Part shown: positions 1 to 7,400 of the stretch, piece after piece
Position numbering within the stretch: position 1 is the first letter of the stretch
Layout of the letters: each line of letters begins with the position of its first letter
Assembly (NCBI GenBank): GCA_964437505.1
Contig: CAYTGU010000030.1
Span: 1-7,895 of the forward strand
DNA from: JAHJDO01 sp964437505
Lineage (GTDB): Bacteria; JAHJDO01
Length of the DNA stretch: 7,895 nt
Reading direction: 5' to 3'
Notes under the pieces: model-generated
What the model was told of the DNA's origin: nothing
The model's database searches: none
The model's input: only the letters and a program-made list of their open reading frames with translations
Made by a program: the position numbers and the translations under genes

Positions 1-1189
1 TTTTAGATACAACACCAGCACCTACTGTCCTTCCTCCCTCTCTTATCGCAAATCTCAACCCATCTTCCATTGCTATCGGCGCTATTAATTCTACCTCTAA
101 ATCTACATTGTCTCCTGGCATTACCATCTCTACTCCTTCGGCTAACTTTGTTGTGCCTGTTACATCTGTTGTCCGAAAATAAAACTGCGGCCTGTATCCC
201 TTGAAGAATGGCGTATGCCTTCCTCCTTCTTCTTTCTTCAATATATATATCTTTGCCTTAAATTGTGTGTGCGGAGTTATTGTCCCAGGCTTTGCCAATA
301 CTTGCCCTCTCTCTATATCATTTCTCTCTATTCCTCTCAACAATACTCCTACATTATCTCCTGCTTGTCCTTGATCCAACAACTTCCTAAACATCTCTAC
401 TCCTGTTACTACAGTCTTCTTTGTCTCTTTTAATCCCACTATTTCTACACTCTCTCCTACCTTTACTACTCCTCTCTCTACTCTTCCAGTCCCTACTGTT
501 CCTCTTCCTGTTATCGTAAATACATCCTCTATTGCCATCAAAAACGGCCTATCTATCTCTCTTTTTGGTAACGGGATATATTCGTCCATCTGCTTTAATA
601 ACTCCAGTACTGGTTTGCACTTCTCACATTCTTCCTTCCCGCATCCACAATCCATTGCCGCTAATGCTGAGCCTGTTATCACTGGTATATCGTCTCCAGG
701 AAACTCATACTTCGTCAATAACTCCCTTACCTCTAGCTCCACTAATTCCAACAGTTCCTTATCATCTACTTGATCCGCCTTGTTTAAAAATACCACCAGT
801 GATGGCACTCCTACCTGCCTTGCTAATAATATGTGCTCTCTTGTCTGCGGCATTGGTCCATCTGCTGCACTTACTACCAGCACTGCTCCGTCCATCTGTG
901 CCGCTCCTGTTATCATATTCTTTATATAATCTGCATGTCCCGGACAATCTACATGCGCATAGTGCCTATTCTCTGTCTCATATTCTGCATGATGTACATT
1001 TATCGTTACTCCTCTTTCTTGTTCCTCAGGCGCATTATCTATCTCATCAAATTCCTTTGCTGCTGCTAACCCCTTCTTGCTTAATATCTTTGTTATTGCT
1101 GATGTTAATGTTGTCTTCCCATGATCTACATGCCCTATTGTCCCTATGTTTATATGCGGCTTTGTCCTCTCAAATTTCTCCTTTGCCAT
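1..1189 (-). CDS. tuf: Elongation factor Tu (3' end cut by window edge)
   Basis: EF-Tu is the GTPase that delivers aminoacyl-tRNA to the ribosomal A site. I translated the minus strand from ATG at 1189-1187 and found 396 uninterrupted codons. The G1 loop GHVDHGKT is at residues 19-26, the switch I Thr at 62, DCPGH at 81-85 (H85 matches the catalytic His), NKAD at 136-139 and SAL at 174-176. Domains 2 and 3 follow, with GRGTVGTGRVERG, GGRHTPFFKGYRPQFYFR and an end at GGRTVGAGVVSK. The family usually ends three or four residues later, so only a few codons plus the stop are missing. A strong GAGGAG ribosome site six bases upstream supports the start. Oddities are a Cys cluster at residues 181-191 (CxCx4CxxC) just after SAL, an atypical switch I segment (NVHHAEY), and near-exclusive ATA (Ile) and AGA/AGG (Arg) codons. 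It follows tRNA-Thr on the same strand. Identity is certain; whether a second tuf copy exists cannot be seen. Confidence 0.98.
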   Translation of the reverse strand, partial: MAKEKFERTKPHINIGTIGHVDHGKTTLTSAITKILSKKGLAAAKEFDEIDNAPEEQERGVTINVHHAEYETENRHYAHVDCPGHADYIKNMITGAAQMDGAVLVVSAADGPMPQTREHILLARQVGVPSLVVFLNKADQVDDKELLELVELEVRELLTKYEFPGDDIPVITGSALAAMDCGCGKEECEKCKPVLELLKQMDEYIPLPKREIDRPFLMAIEDVFTITGRGTVGTGRVERGVVKVGESVEIVGLKETKKTVVTGVEMFRKLLDQGQAGDNVGVLLRGIERNDIERGQVLAKPGTITPHTQFKAKIYILKKEEGGRHTPFFKGYRPQFYFRTTDVTGTTKLAEGVEMVMPGDNVDLEVELIAPIAMEDGLRFAIREGGRTVGAGVVSK

Positions 1190-1201
1190 CTCCTTCTCCT
1201 C
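1190..1201 (-). promoter_or_regulatory. Strong ribosome binding site of tuf
   Basis: The minus strand reads GAGGAGAAGGAG directly before the tuf ATG. The distal GAGGAG (1201-1196) is six bases from the start codon, a good Shine-Dalgarno distance. The proximal GGAG abuts the ATG and is too close to act. The strong site fits a highly expressed gene and fixes the start codon. Confidence 0.85.
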
Positions 1202-1221
1202 TTTTTTAAAAATGAGCACGG

Positions 1222-1249
1222 ATTATATCACATCCGCTCTCCCTTGCAA
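1222..1249 (-). promoter_or_regulatory. Predicted sigma-70 extended -10 promoter of tuf
   Basis: On the minus strand a perfect TATAAT (1227-1222) is preceded by TG plus one base, which makes an extended -10 element. A four-of-six -35 match, TTGCAA (1249-1244), lies 16 bases upstream. Transcription would start near 1215, giving a leader of about 25 bases before the tuf ATG. The site lies between tRNA-Thr and tuf, so it would let tuf be transcribed apart from the tRNA. This is prediction from motif match only. Confidence 0.65.
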
Positions 1250-1265
1250 ATCTTTTTTTTGACAG

Positions 1266-1338
1266 AGCCCACAATCGGGATTGAACCGATGACCTCATGC
1301 TTACCATGCATGTGCTCTGCCAACTGAGCTACGTGGGC
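1266..1338 (-). tRNA. tRNA-Thr (anticodon GGU)
   Basis: The minus strand folds as a complete 73-base tRNA without CCA. The acceptor stem GCCCACG pairs with TGTGGGC (last pair G-U). The D arm is GCTC/GAGC with loop AGTTGGCA. The anticodon stem CATGC/GCATG encloses loop ATGGTAA with anticodon GGT at 1305-1303. The variable loop has five bases, and the T arm is ATCGG/CCGAT with loop TTCAATC. G1-C72, C2-G71 and anticodon bases G35 and U36 agree with known threonine identity elements. The discriminator is U, and the next bases are CTG, so CCA must be added by a nucleotidyltransferase. It sits just upstream of tuf, as thrT does before tufB in E. coli. Its first ten bases overlap the end of the lnt reading frame. 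Confidence 0.97.
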
Positions 1339-2879
1339 AAAAAACTAGGACAAGGGGCGATTCTAACAAATATATAAATACCTGTCAATATTACTAGCCA
1401 AATTATATTAAATATTACAAACAGATTTCCATACTTTGTGTAAAAAGCTTTCTCATCATTAAAACATATATTGCCAAAACTGGTTCCTGCAATAAAGATA
1501 TCATCATTACCCTTGCTAATTTTGTTGCTTATTCTCCCATATTTATCAATAAAGCAGGAAACTCCTGTATTTGCATTAAAAATCACTGGTATATGATTTT
1601 CTACAGCTCTAAATACAGACATTGACATATGCTGATATGGAGCTGAGGATATACCAAACCAGCTGTCATTTGTAACATTAATCAGAAATTGCGCCCCATT
1701 TCTTACGAATTGCCGAGTAAAGTCTGAAAATATATTTTCAAAACAAATTGTACAGGCAAACTTAATTTTTCGACCTGAATCCAGCCTGTCTTTTTTGTAA
1801 AAATTCAACACTGTGTACTCTTTTCCATGATCAAAATCCCCTATAGGAACCACCTTGGACAAAAAGGGAAAAAGGTTCTTAAGGGGAATATATTCACCAA
1901 ACGGCACAAGATGTATTTTATCATAGCGTTGTCTCATTGCGCCATTCGGAGCAAAAAGAAACACACTGTTATAGAATTTACTTGTTGCGTGAGACCTGTA
2001 ACAAACACCTGTCAGAAGATGTAAATTATTATGCTTTGCAAAATTTTTGAGTTTAGCAATTAATTTTTCGTCGTAATTATCTATATAGGTTAGCGCAGTT
2101 TCAGGCCAAATAATAATATCAGGTTTAAATTTTAAAAGTTTCTCACTCAGGTTTAGATGAATATTTAAAGCTCTCTCTCTTGAGTTATAAAGAGCCGCTG
2201 CTTTTTCTTCTTGCATTATATTTGGCTGAACAATTCCAACCTTAATACTTTCTTTAACACCTCCTCGCTTATCTGCCTTTACACTGATATTGCCATAAAT
2301 CAAAAAAGCTATAACAGCAACAAGCGATAATGCTGGACCTATTAAGAACCTCCAGCCTATCCTTCTATTCTTTAAAAATAACCATACATCAGCGATTGAT
2401 GCGTTAACCAAAACGATTAAACACGATATTCCATAAACACTAATAAAAGACGCACTCTGAATAAGTGCAATCTGTTTATACTGAGAATATCCTAATAATA
2501 CCCATGGAAATCCAGTGAGAAGATGTGCCCTTATAAACTCGCACAAGACCCAGATAGGGGGAGCAATAAGCGCCAGCGGCAATTTGAGCCTCCTAAAAAG
2601 ACAATTTGTAAGAACTCCAAATACAGCTATATAAAGACTCAGATATAGAACAAGCAGCACCATGCCTAATGTGCTGACAAAGGATATCCAGTAAATTGTC
2701 AAAAGAAAAAAAACTGCTCCTGTTATATAGGAGAAAGTAAAAGCTTTTCTTGAATCAACTTTTACTAAAATTAAAAATAGCGGAACTAAAGCTATCCACG
2801 CTCCATATTCAAAATCAACTTTTGGGAAGGAAATTGCAAGCAGCATTCCAGAAATAAGAGACAGAAAAAGTTTTTTCAC
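1329..2879 (-). CDS. lnt: Apolipoprotein N-acyltransferase
   Basis: Lnt moves an acyl chain from a phospholipid to the N-terminal Cys of apolipoproteins, the last step of lipoprotein maturation in the inner membrane. The 516 residues are a normal length. Hydrophobic segments fill roughly residues 4-195, and a nitrilase-like domain spans about 212-465. A final membrane helix lies near 485-505. The expected Glu-Lys-Cys triad is visible as E260 in IIIWPETA, K321 in YDKIHLVPFGEY and C379 in CTICFENIF; most family members have Tyr after the Cys, here Phe. The start is GTG (2879-2877), whose first base is the last base of the acpS TAG, so translation is probably coupled; no strong ribosome site is seen. 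The stop TAG lies inside tRNA-Thr, and the 3' end contains that gene's predicted promoter. Third gene of the rodA-acpS-lnt operon. Confidence 0.96.
   Translation of the reverse strand: MKKLFLSLISGMLLAISFPKVDFEYGAWIALVPLFLILVKVDSRKAFTFSYITGAVFFLLTIYWISFVSTLGMVLLVLYLSLYIAVFGVLTNCLFRRLKLPLALIAPPIWVLCEFIRAHLLTGFPWVLLGYSQYKQIALIQSASFISVYGISCLIVLVNASIADVWLFLKNRRIGWRFLIGPALSLVAVIAFLIYGNISVKADKRGGVKESIKVGIVQPNIMQEEKAAALYNSRERALNIHLNLSEKLLKFKPDIIIWPETALTYIDNYDEKLIAKLKNFAKHNNLHLLTGVCYRSHATSKFYNSVFLFAPNGAMRQRYDKIHLVPFGEYIPLKNLFPFLSKVVPIGDFDHGKEYTVLNFYKKDRLDSGRKIKFACTICFENIFSDFTRQFVRNGAQFLINVTNDSWFGISSAPYQHMSMSVFRAVENHIPVIFNANTGVSCFIDKYGRISNKISKGNDDIFIAGTSFGNICFNDEKAFYTKYGNLFVIFNIIWLVILTGIYIFVRIAPCPSFLPT
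1360..1388 (-). promoter_or_regulatory. Predicted strong sigma-70 promoter for tRNA-Thr/tuf, inside lnt
   Basis: The minus strand shows a consensus -35 TTGACA (1388-1383), a 17-base spacer and a five-of-six -10 TAGAAT (1365-1360). The next six bases, CGCCCC, form a GC-rich discriminator, which is typical of stable-RNA promoters under ppGpp (stringent) control. Transcription would start near 1353-1351, about 15 bases before the mature tRNA 5' end. The promoter lies wholly within the last codons of lnt, and the TTGACA encodes Leu-Thr of its final membrane helix. Motif quality and position make it convincing, but no expression data are available. Confidence 0.8.
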
Positions 2880-3256
2880 TACTCTATCAAAGCTACTGCA
2901 GAAGCCACTGCGCGAGTCTTTATATGAGAAATGCTTACCAAAACGCTTAAAATGTTCTTCTCTTTAGCAATTTTCTTTACTTTACCATGAAGGACTATAT
3001 ACGGACGACCTTGTTTCAAATTTTTAACTTCTATCTCCGTCCATTTCACAACACAATCAATATTTAATGTTTTGTATATCGCTTCCTTTGCTGCGAACTT
3101 CCCTGCAAAATGCTGATATGCTACTTTCCCTGTATTGCAATACTTTATTTCTGTGTCTGTATATATTTTTTTCAGAAATCTATCTCCAAATCTTTTAATA
3201 GCCTCTTCAATCCTCGCTACCTCAACTATATCTACCCCGACCCCTATGACATTCAT
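2879..3256 (-). CDS. acpS: Holo-[acyl-carrier-protein] synthase
   Basis: AcpS transfers 4'-phosphopantetheine from CoA to a Ser of acyl carrier protein, making the active carrier for fatty acid synthesis. At 125 residues it matches the small AcpS group of phosphopantetheinyl transferases. It opens with GVGVDIVEVARIE (D9 would bind Mg) and has the signature FAGKFAAKEAIYK at 50-62 (E58 would be the second metal ligand). A C-terminal SISHIKTRAVASAVA strand matches the family pattern. The ATG at 3256-3254 begins one base after the rodA stop. A perfect AGGAGG lies inside the last rodA codons, 13 bases upstream, which is rather far. The stop TAG overlaps the lnt GTG by one base. The spacing indicates one transcript with rodA and lnt. 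Confidence 0.96.
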   Translation of the reverse strand: MNVIGVGVDIVEVARIEEAIKRFGDRFLKKIYTDTEIKYCNTGKVAYQHFAGKFAAKEAIYKTLNIDCVVKWTEIEVKNLKQGRPYIVLHGKVKKIAKEKNILSVLVSISHIKTRAVASAVALIE

Positions 3257-3257
3257 A

Positions 3258-4343
3258 TTAAACTCTAAACCTCCTCATTCCTATATTAAGTACCAAACCA
3301 ACCAAGAACATGTTTGCAACCAACGATGAACCTCCATAACTCAAAAACGGCAGTGTAAGCCCTGTAATCGGCATTATCCCTATTGCCATTCCTATATTAA
3401 TAAAAATATGCACAGCAAAAAGAGAAATCACTCCAACAATTATAAGTAAGCCTAATTTATCTCTTACCAAGCTTACCAAACTAAACATGCGCCAGAAAAG
3501 AATAGCATAAAGTAATAACAATACACATGCTCCTATAAAACCCCATTCTTCGGCTACTGTTGAGAAGATAAAATCCGTGTGGTGTTCCGGTATGAAATTA
3601 AGGTGCGTCTGGTAACCTCTTTTCCATCCATATCCAAATAATCCACCGGCTCCAATAGCTATCTTTGACTGAATTATAGCATAACCGGCGCCTAAAGGAT
3701 CTACATCCGGGTTTATGAAAACCAGCAGCCTTTTCTTCTGATACGTTTTTAAAAATTTCCATAAAAAAGGGCAACTGGCAAGACTTATCCCAACTACAAT
3801 CAACATACTTCGAATGTCCCCATTTGAGACAAATACAACAGCAAAGATCACAAAAATTAAAGAGATTGCGGTTCCAAGATCCGGTTGAATAATAATAAGT
3901 AAAACTGGTAAAATAACAATCAAAAAAACGCAAATTAGTATTTTGAATTTATTTGCTTCCTTACTAACTTTATTCAAATAATACGCTATCATTAAGATAG
4001 ATGTAATTTTAAATAATTCCGACGGCTGAAAACTTACTATACCAAGAGAGAGCCACCTTCTTGCCCCGCCTATGCCTTTGCCTATAAGAAGAACCACTAT
4101 TAATAACAAAACAGACACCGCATAAATTGCTATTGTATGCTTAGCTATTTTAGAATAATTAAACGTTACTGCAATAATTAGCCCGACTAATCCAAGAGAA
4201 AAGTATAAAAGCTGTCTTTTTGCGTAGTCAATTTCAAGTGCGTTGGTAGCGCTTTTGATAAATATTATGCCAATCAGACATAATACAATTGTCGTAAAGA
4301 ACAAAATAAAATCAAAATTTTCCAGCAATCTTCTATCAATCAT
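3258..4343 (-). CDS. rodA: Rod-shape peptidoglycan glycosyltransferase RodA (SEDS family)
   Basis: RodA polymerises lipid II into glycan strands for lateral wall growth, working with a class B PBP (PBP2) and the MreBCD elongasome. I start it at ATG 4343-4341, giving 361 residues; a TTG two codons upstream is possible but has no better ribosome site. Numbered from that TTG (363 residues), conserved SEDS segments are GARRWLSLG at 95-103, FQPSEL at 107-112, QPDLGTA at 155-161, NFIPEHHTDFIFS at 251-263 (D259 matches the essential Asp) and TLPFLSYGGSS at 332-342. Hydrophobic stretches between them fit about ten membrane helices. The TLPFLSYGG ending and short N-terminus favour RodA over FtsW, and acpS and lnt as neighbours do not suggest a division cluster. 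It is first in the operon, with a predicted promoter just upstream. No mrdA (PBP2) gene is adjacent. Confidence 0.93.
   Translation of the reverse strand: MIDRRLLENFDFILFFTTIVLCLIGIIFIKSATNALEIDYAKRQLLYFSLGLVGLIIAVTFNYSKIAKHTIAIYAVSVLLLIVVLLIGKGIGGARRWLSLGIVSFQPSELFKITSILMIAYYLNKVSKEANKFKILICVFLIVILPVLLIIIQPDLGTAISLIFVIFAVVFVSNGDIRSMLIVVGISLASCPFLWKFLKTYQKKRLLVFINPDVDPLGAGYAIIQSKIAIGAGGLFGYGWKRGYQTHLNFIPEHHTDFIFSTVAEEWGFIGACVLLLLYAILFWRMFSLVSLVRDKLGLLIIVGVISLFAVHIFINIGMAIGIMPITGLTLPFLSYGGSSLVANMFLVGLVLNIGMRRFRV
3270..3275 (-). promoter_or_regulatory. Ribosome binding site of acpS within rodA
   Basis: The minus strand carries the full Shine-Dalgarno consensus AGGAGG, which also encodes two Arg near the RodA C-terminus. 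It is 13 bases from the acpS ATG, longer than the usual 5-9. No other in-frame start is better placed, so the assignment holds, with reduced efficiency or coupling to rodA termination possible. Confidence 0.6.
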
Positions 4344-4372
4344 ATACAATCTAAATATCTATTTTCGCGCTT

Positions 4373-4401
4373 ATTATAACACGCTTTCTTTATCATGTCT
4401 C
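4373..4401 (-). promoter_or_regulatory. Predicted sigma-70 promoter of rodA-acpS-lnt
   Basis: On the minus strand a perfect -10 TATAAT (4378-4373) lies 17 bases from GAGACA (4401-4396), a four-of-six match to the -35 consensus. Transcription would start near 4366, giving a leader of about 23 bases before the rodA ATG. There is no clear Shine-Dalgarno sequence in that leader. It occupies most of the divergent gap shared with the helicase gene. Confidence 0.65.
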
Positions 4402-4410
4402 AGTTTTATG

Positions 4411-4422
4411 TTAATATATTAA
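4411..4422. promoter_or_regulatory. AT-only palindrome overlapping a possible helicase -10 element
   Basis: TTAATATATTAA is a perfect 12-base palindrome four bases before the helicase ATG. It contains TAATAT (4412-4417) and TATATT (4415-4420), either of which could act as a plus-strand -10, but no good -35 lies upstream. A start near 4424 would give an almost leaderless mRNA. In AT-rich DNA such a palindrome can arise by chance, so this is a weak call. Confidence 0.3.
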
Positions 4423-4425
4423 ACT

Positions 4426-7400
4426 ATGTACAGCAGTTATTATAACCAGTTAAATGACAAACAAAAAGCAGTTGTTGATAATATTGAAGGACATGTTGTT
4501 GTACTGGCTGGTCCGGGCACAGGGAAAACTCAGGTGCTCTCTGTAAGAACAGCAAATATACTAAAAAGAACCCGCGTTTTACCGTCAAATATCCTTATCC
4601 TGAGCTTTACCAATGCAGCTGCTGGAACTATCAGGGAAAGGATTGTTGAAATTATTGGTACAGATGGTTACTTTGTGGAGGTTGAAACATATCACAGTCT
4701 TGCAAATTCAATTATTATAGAATCAGAAGAGGTATCTGAGATTTTTGGGGAAAGAATAGAACTAGGGGACATAGAAAGAATAAAGCTTATAGAATATATT
4801 CTGGACAGTACAGACGATATTTCCCAGATAAGACCTTTCAGGGCGCCTTATCATTATGAGAAAGATATAATTAAAAATATAAATATCCTAAAAAGAGAAG
4901 GAATAACTCCAGAAGAATTCTCCAGCCATATATCAAATATTACACCAGATAAAGAGATTATTCAGGAAAAACATATACTGAGACTCCACCAGTTTGGGAA
5001 GGTTTACAGAATGTATGAAGAACTCAAGGATTCAGGAGAAAAACATGTTCTTGATGAGAGAGGAAGATATGATTTTGATGACATGATCATTATGGCAACT
5101 CATATCCTGAACCATGACAAAAATCTGTGTAAAAAATACAGGAAAAAATTTAAATACATTATGGTGGATGAGTTCCAGGATACAAACAAAGCTCAGCTCA
5201 AACTGCTTCTGAGTCTTATTGATCCCAAGAAAACTAATCTATGCGTGGTTGGAGATGATGACCAGTCAATATACAGATTTCAAGGCGCATCTATTGCAAA
5301 CTTTAAGACAATAAAGGACAAATTTAAGAATATAACGCAAATAACGCTTACAGAAAACTATCGTTCTACTCCTGAAATACTCAATACATCAAGAAAACTT
5401 ATAGAAGAAATCCCTTCGCATAGAAGGATATCGCAGAAATCCTTAGTCCCGCACCACCGACTGAAGTCAGTGGTTTTCTCTAACGGGGTAAAATCATTAA
5501 AGTTCGATTCCCTTAGAGAAGAAATATCATTTATTGTAGAGGAAATTAAACGGATTGTTAGAGAGAAGCTTATACCCGGTGATGATCCATACAGCGATAT
5601 AGCTATACTCCTTAGAACAAGAAAAGACATATTGCCTGTTATTGATGCATTCCTGCAAACAGGAATTCCATATGTAACAGATGGCAAAGAGGATATATGC
5701 TCTCACCTACGTGTCAGGCAGCTGCTTTCAGCTCTAAACCTCGCAGTAAATTCGCATAATCCTGAACATGCAGATAGGTATATATTCGAGCTGCTCTCCT
5801 CAGATTATTTCGAAATAGACATAAGTGATATGACTGCATTACTGAGTTATGTAAGCTTACAAAAGAGGAAAAACATTAATGAGAATAAACCAATTACTCT
5901 TCTTGAAGAAATAACATCCGGATTTCCAGGAAACACTCCGCCTACAGAGCATGAAGCGCATCAGCTTGAAATGACAAAACGTCTCACTCTTAAAAATCCT
6001 TTAAAATTACACAAATTCTCATGGACAATTCAAAGATTTATTAAGGATTCAAGCACGCGTCCAGTTCATCAGCTAATACTTCAGTATATAAAGGATTCAG
6101 GAATGCTGACCTTTATATTAGCGCAATATGAAACAGACCAAGTATTAAGAGTAAGAGATTTAAGGGCAGTATCCTCCTTTATTGAATATGTAGAGGAACA
6201 GGCAACTGCAAACCCCTTAATGACAATTATTGATCTAATAGAAGACATCAATTTACAGCAATCTTACGGCATAGGAATTCAAGGCATACTTGCAAGCGCT
6301 CATCAGAAAGGAGTCAGGGTCTTAACAGCTCACAGCGCAAAGGGAACTGAATTCCATACTGTTTTTATTCCTTTTTGTATCCACGATAAAAAATGGCCTA
6401 AAAAATCAGTTACAGATCTAATACCTATTCCGCAAACTATTCTTCAAATACCTGAAAGTGTATGTTCCATGGAAGCGATGAAGAAACTCCATGTATACGA
6501 CGAAATAAGACTATTCTATGTAGCATGCACAAGAGCTAAAGCAAACCTGTTTTTTACTGCTTCGCCTCTAGGAAAAGACATTCCAAGCATGTTTCTTAAG
6601 AACATGGATATTGAGCCTCAAACATGCCTTATACCTGAAGAACATGTTCTTAGATTTTCCATAGATACAGTTAAGGAACGTCCTCCCTTTTTGCAGACAG
6701 GGGAAATTCTCAAAGACTATGTAAAATCCATAACCCTAAATCCAACAAATGTAAATAACTATGTAAAATGCAAGAGATGTTTTCTCTATAATAGCCTGTT
6801 AATGATTCCTAGCGAATTAACTGAAAGCCTGCTATTTGGAACATGTGTACACAAAGCATTGAGCGAAACCTATAAAATATATAAAAAGAGACGAAGTCTC
6901 CCCAGATTTAGTTTTTTTGAGAATGTTTTTAAGACCTGCTTGAAAAATATGTCCCCGGGAAAAAGAATAGAGCAGGGCTGTCTTGGGAAAATTGAGGAGC
7001 TCAGAAACTGGTATCAGAAGAAGGCCGAAAGTCCCGCATCTATTTTGTTTATAGAAAAAAGCCTTGGAATACTTATAAATGAGAATATCCCTTTTTCAGG
7101 GAGGTTTGACAGAATAGATTTTGTTGGAAGCAACAGAAAGGTGTGTGTTATTGATTACAAAACCGGAGATGCATACAAACACATAAAAAACATCACAGAC
7201 AATAATGATCCTACCAATAAAGACTGCGACCCATACCTTCACCAGTTGATAGCATATAAGTTAATACTCGAAAATCAACCCAACCCTTATAAAGTAACAT
7301 CATGCAAACTCGAGTTTTTGGAGCCCTCAAAAAGAACGGTTAAAAAATACAATATAGAAGAAAGAGAATATAAAACACTTGAACTTACAATAACTGATAA

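Noticed and set aside
532..1209. Long plus-strand open frame of 225 codons, rich in Leu, Pro and Ser
   Set aside because: It is antisense to tuf. The purine-rich tuf coding strand makes the opposite strand pyrimidine-rich and stop-poor, and the frame has no recognisable domain or ribosome site.
1253..1260. Run of eight T on the plus strand as a possible terminator
   Set aside because: No stem-loop precedes it, and the transcription here is on the minus strand, where it is an A run between tRNA-Thr and tuf.
1121..1327. Plus-strand open frame of 68 codons with a GIEPMTS-like segment
   Set aside because: Its C-terminal part is the reverse complement of tRNA-Thr, a common source of false small proteins, and the rest is antisense to the tuf start.
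3598..3933. Minus-strand open frame of 111 codons rich in Cys, Trp and Phe
   Set aside because: It lies wholly inside rodA in another frame, while the rodA frame carries all the SEDS motifs.
4344..4349. TTG two codons upstream as the rodA start
   Set aside because: It has no better ribosome site than the ATG at 4343, and ATG is the more usual start. It remains possible, and would add only two residues.
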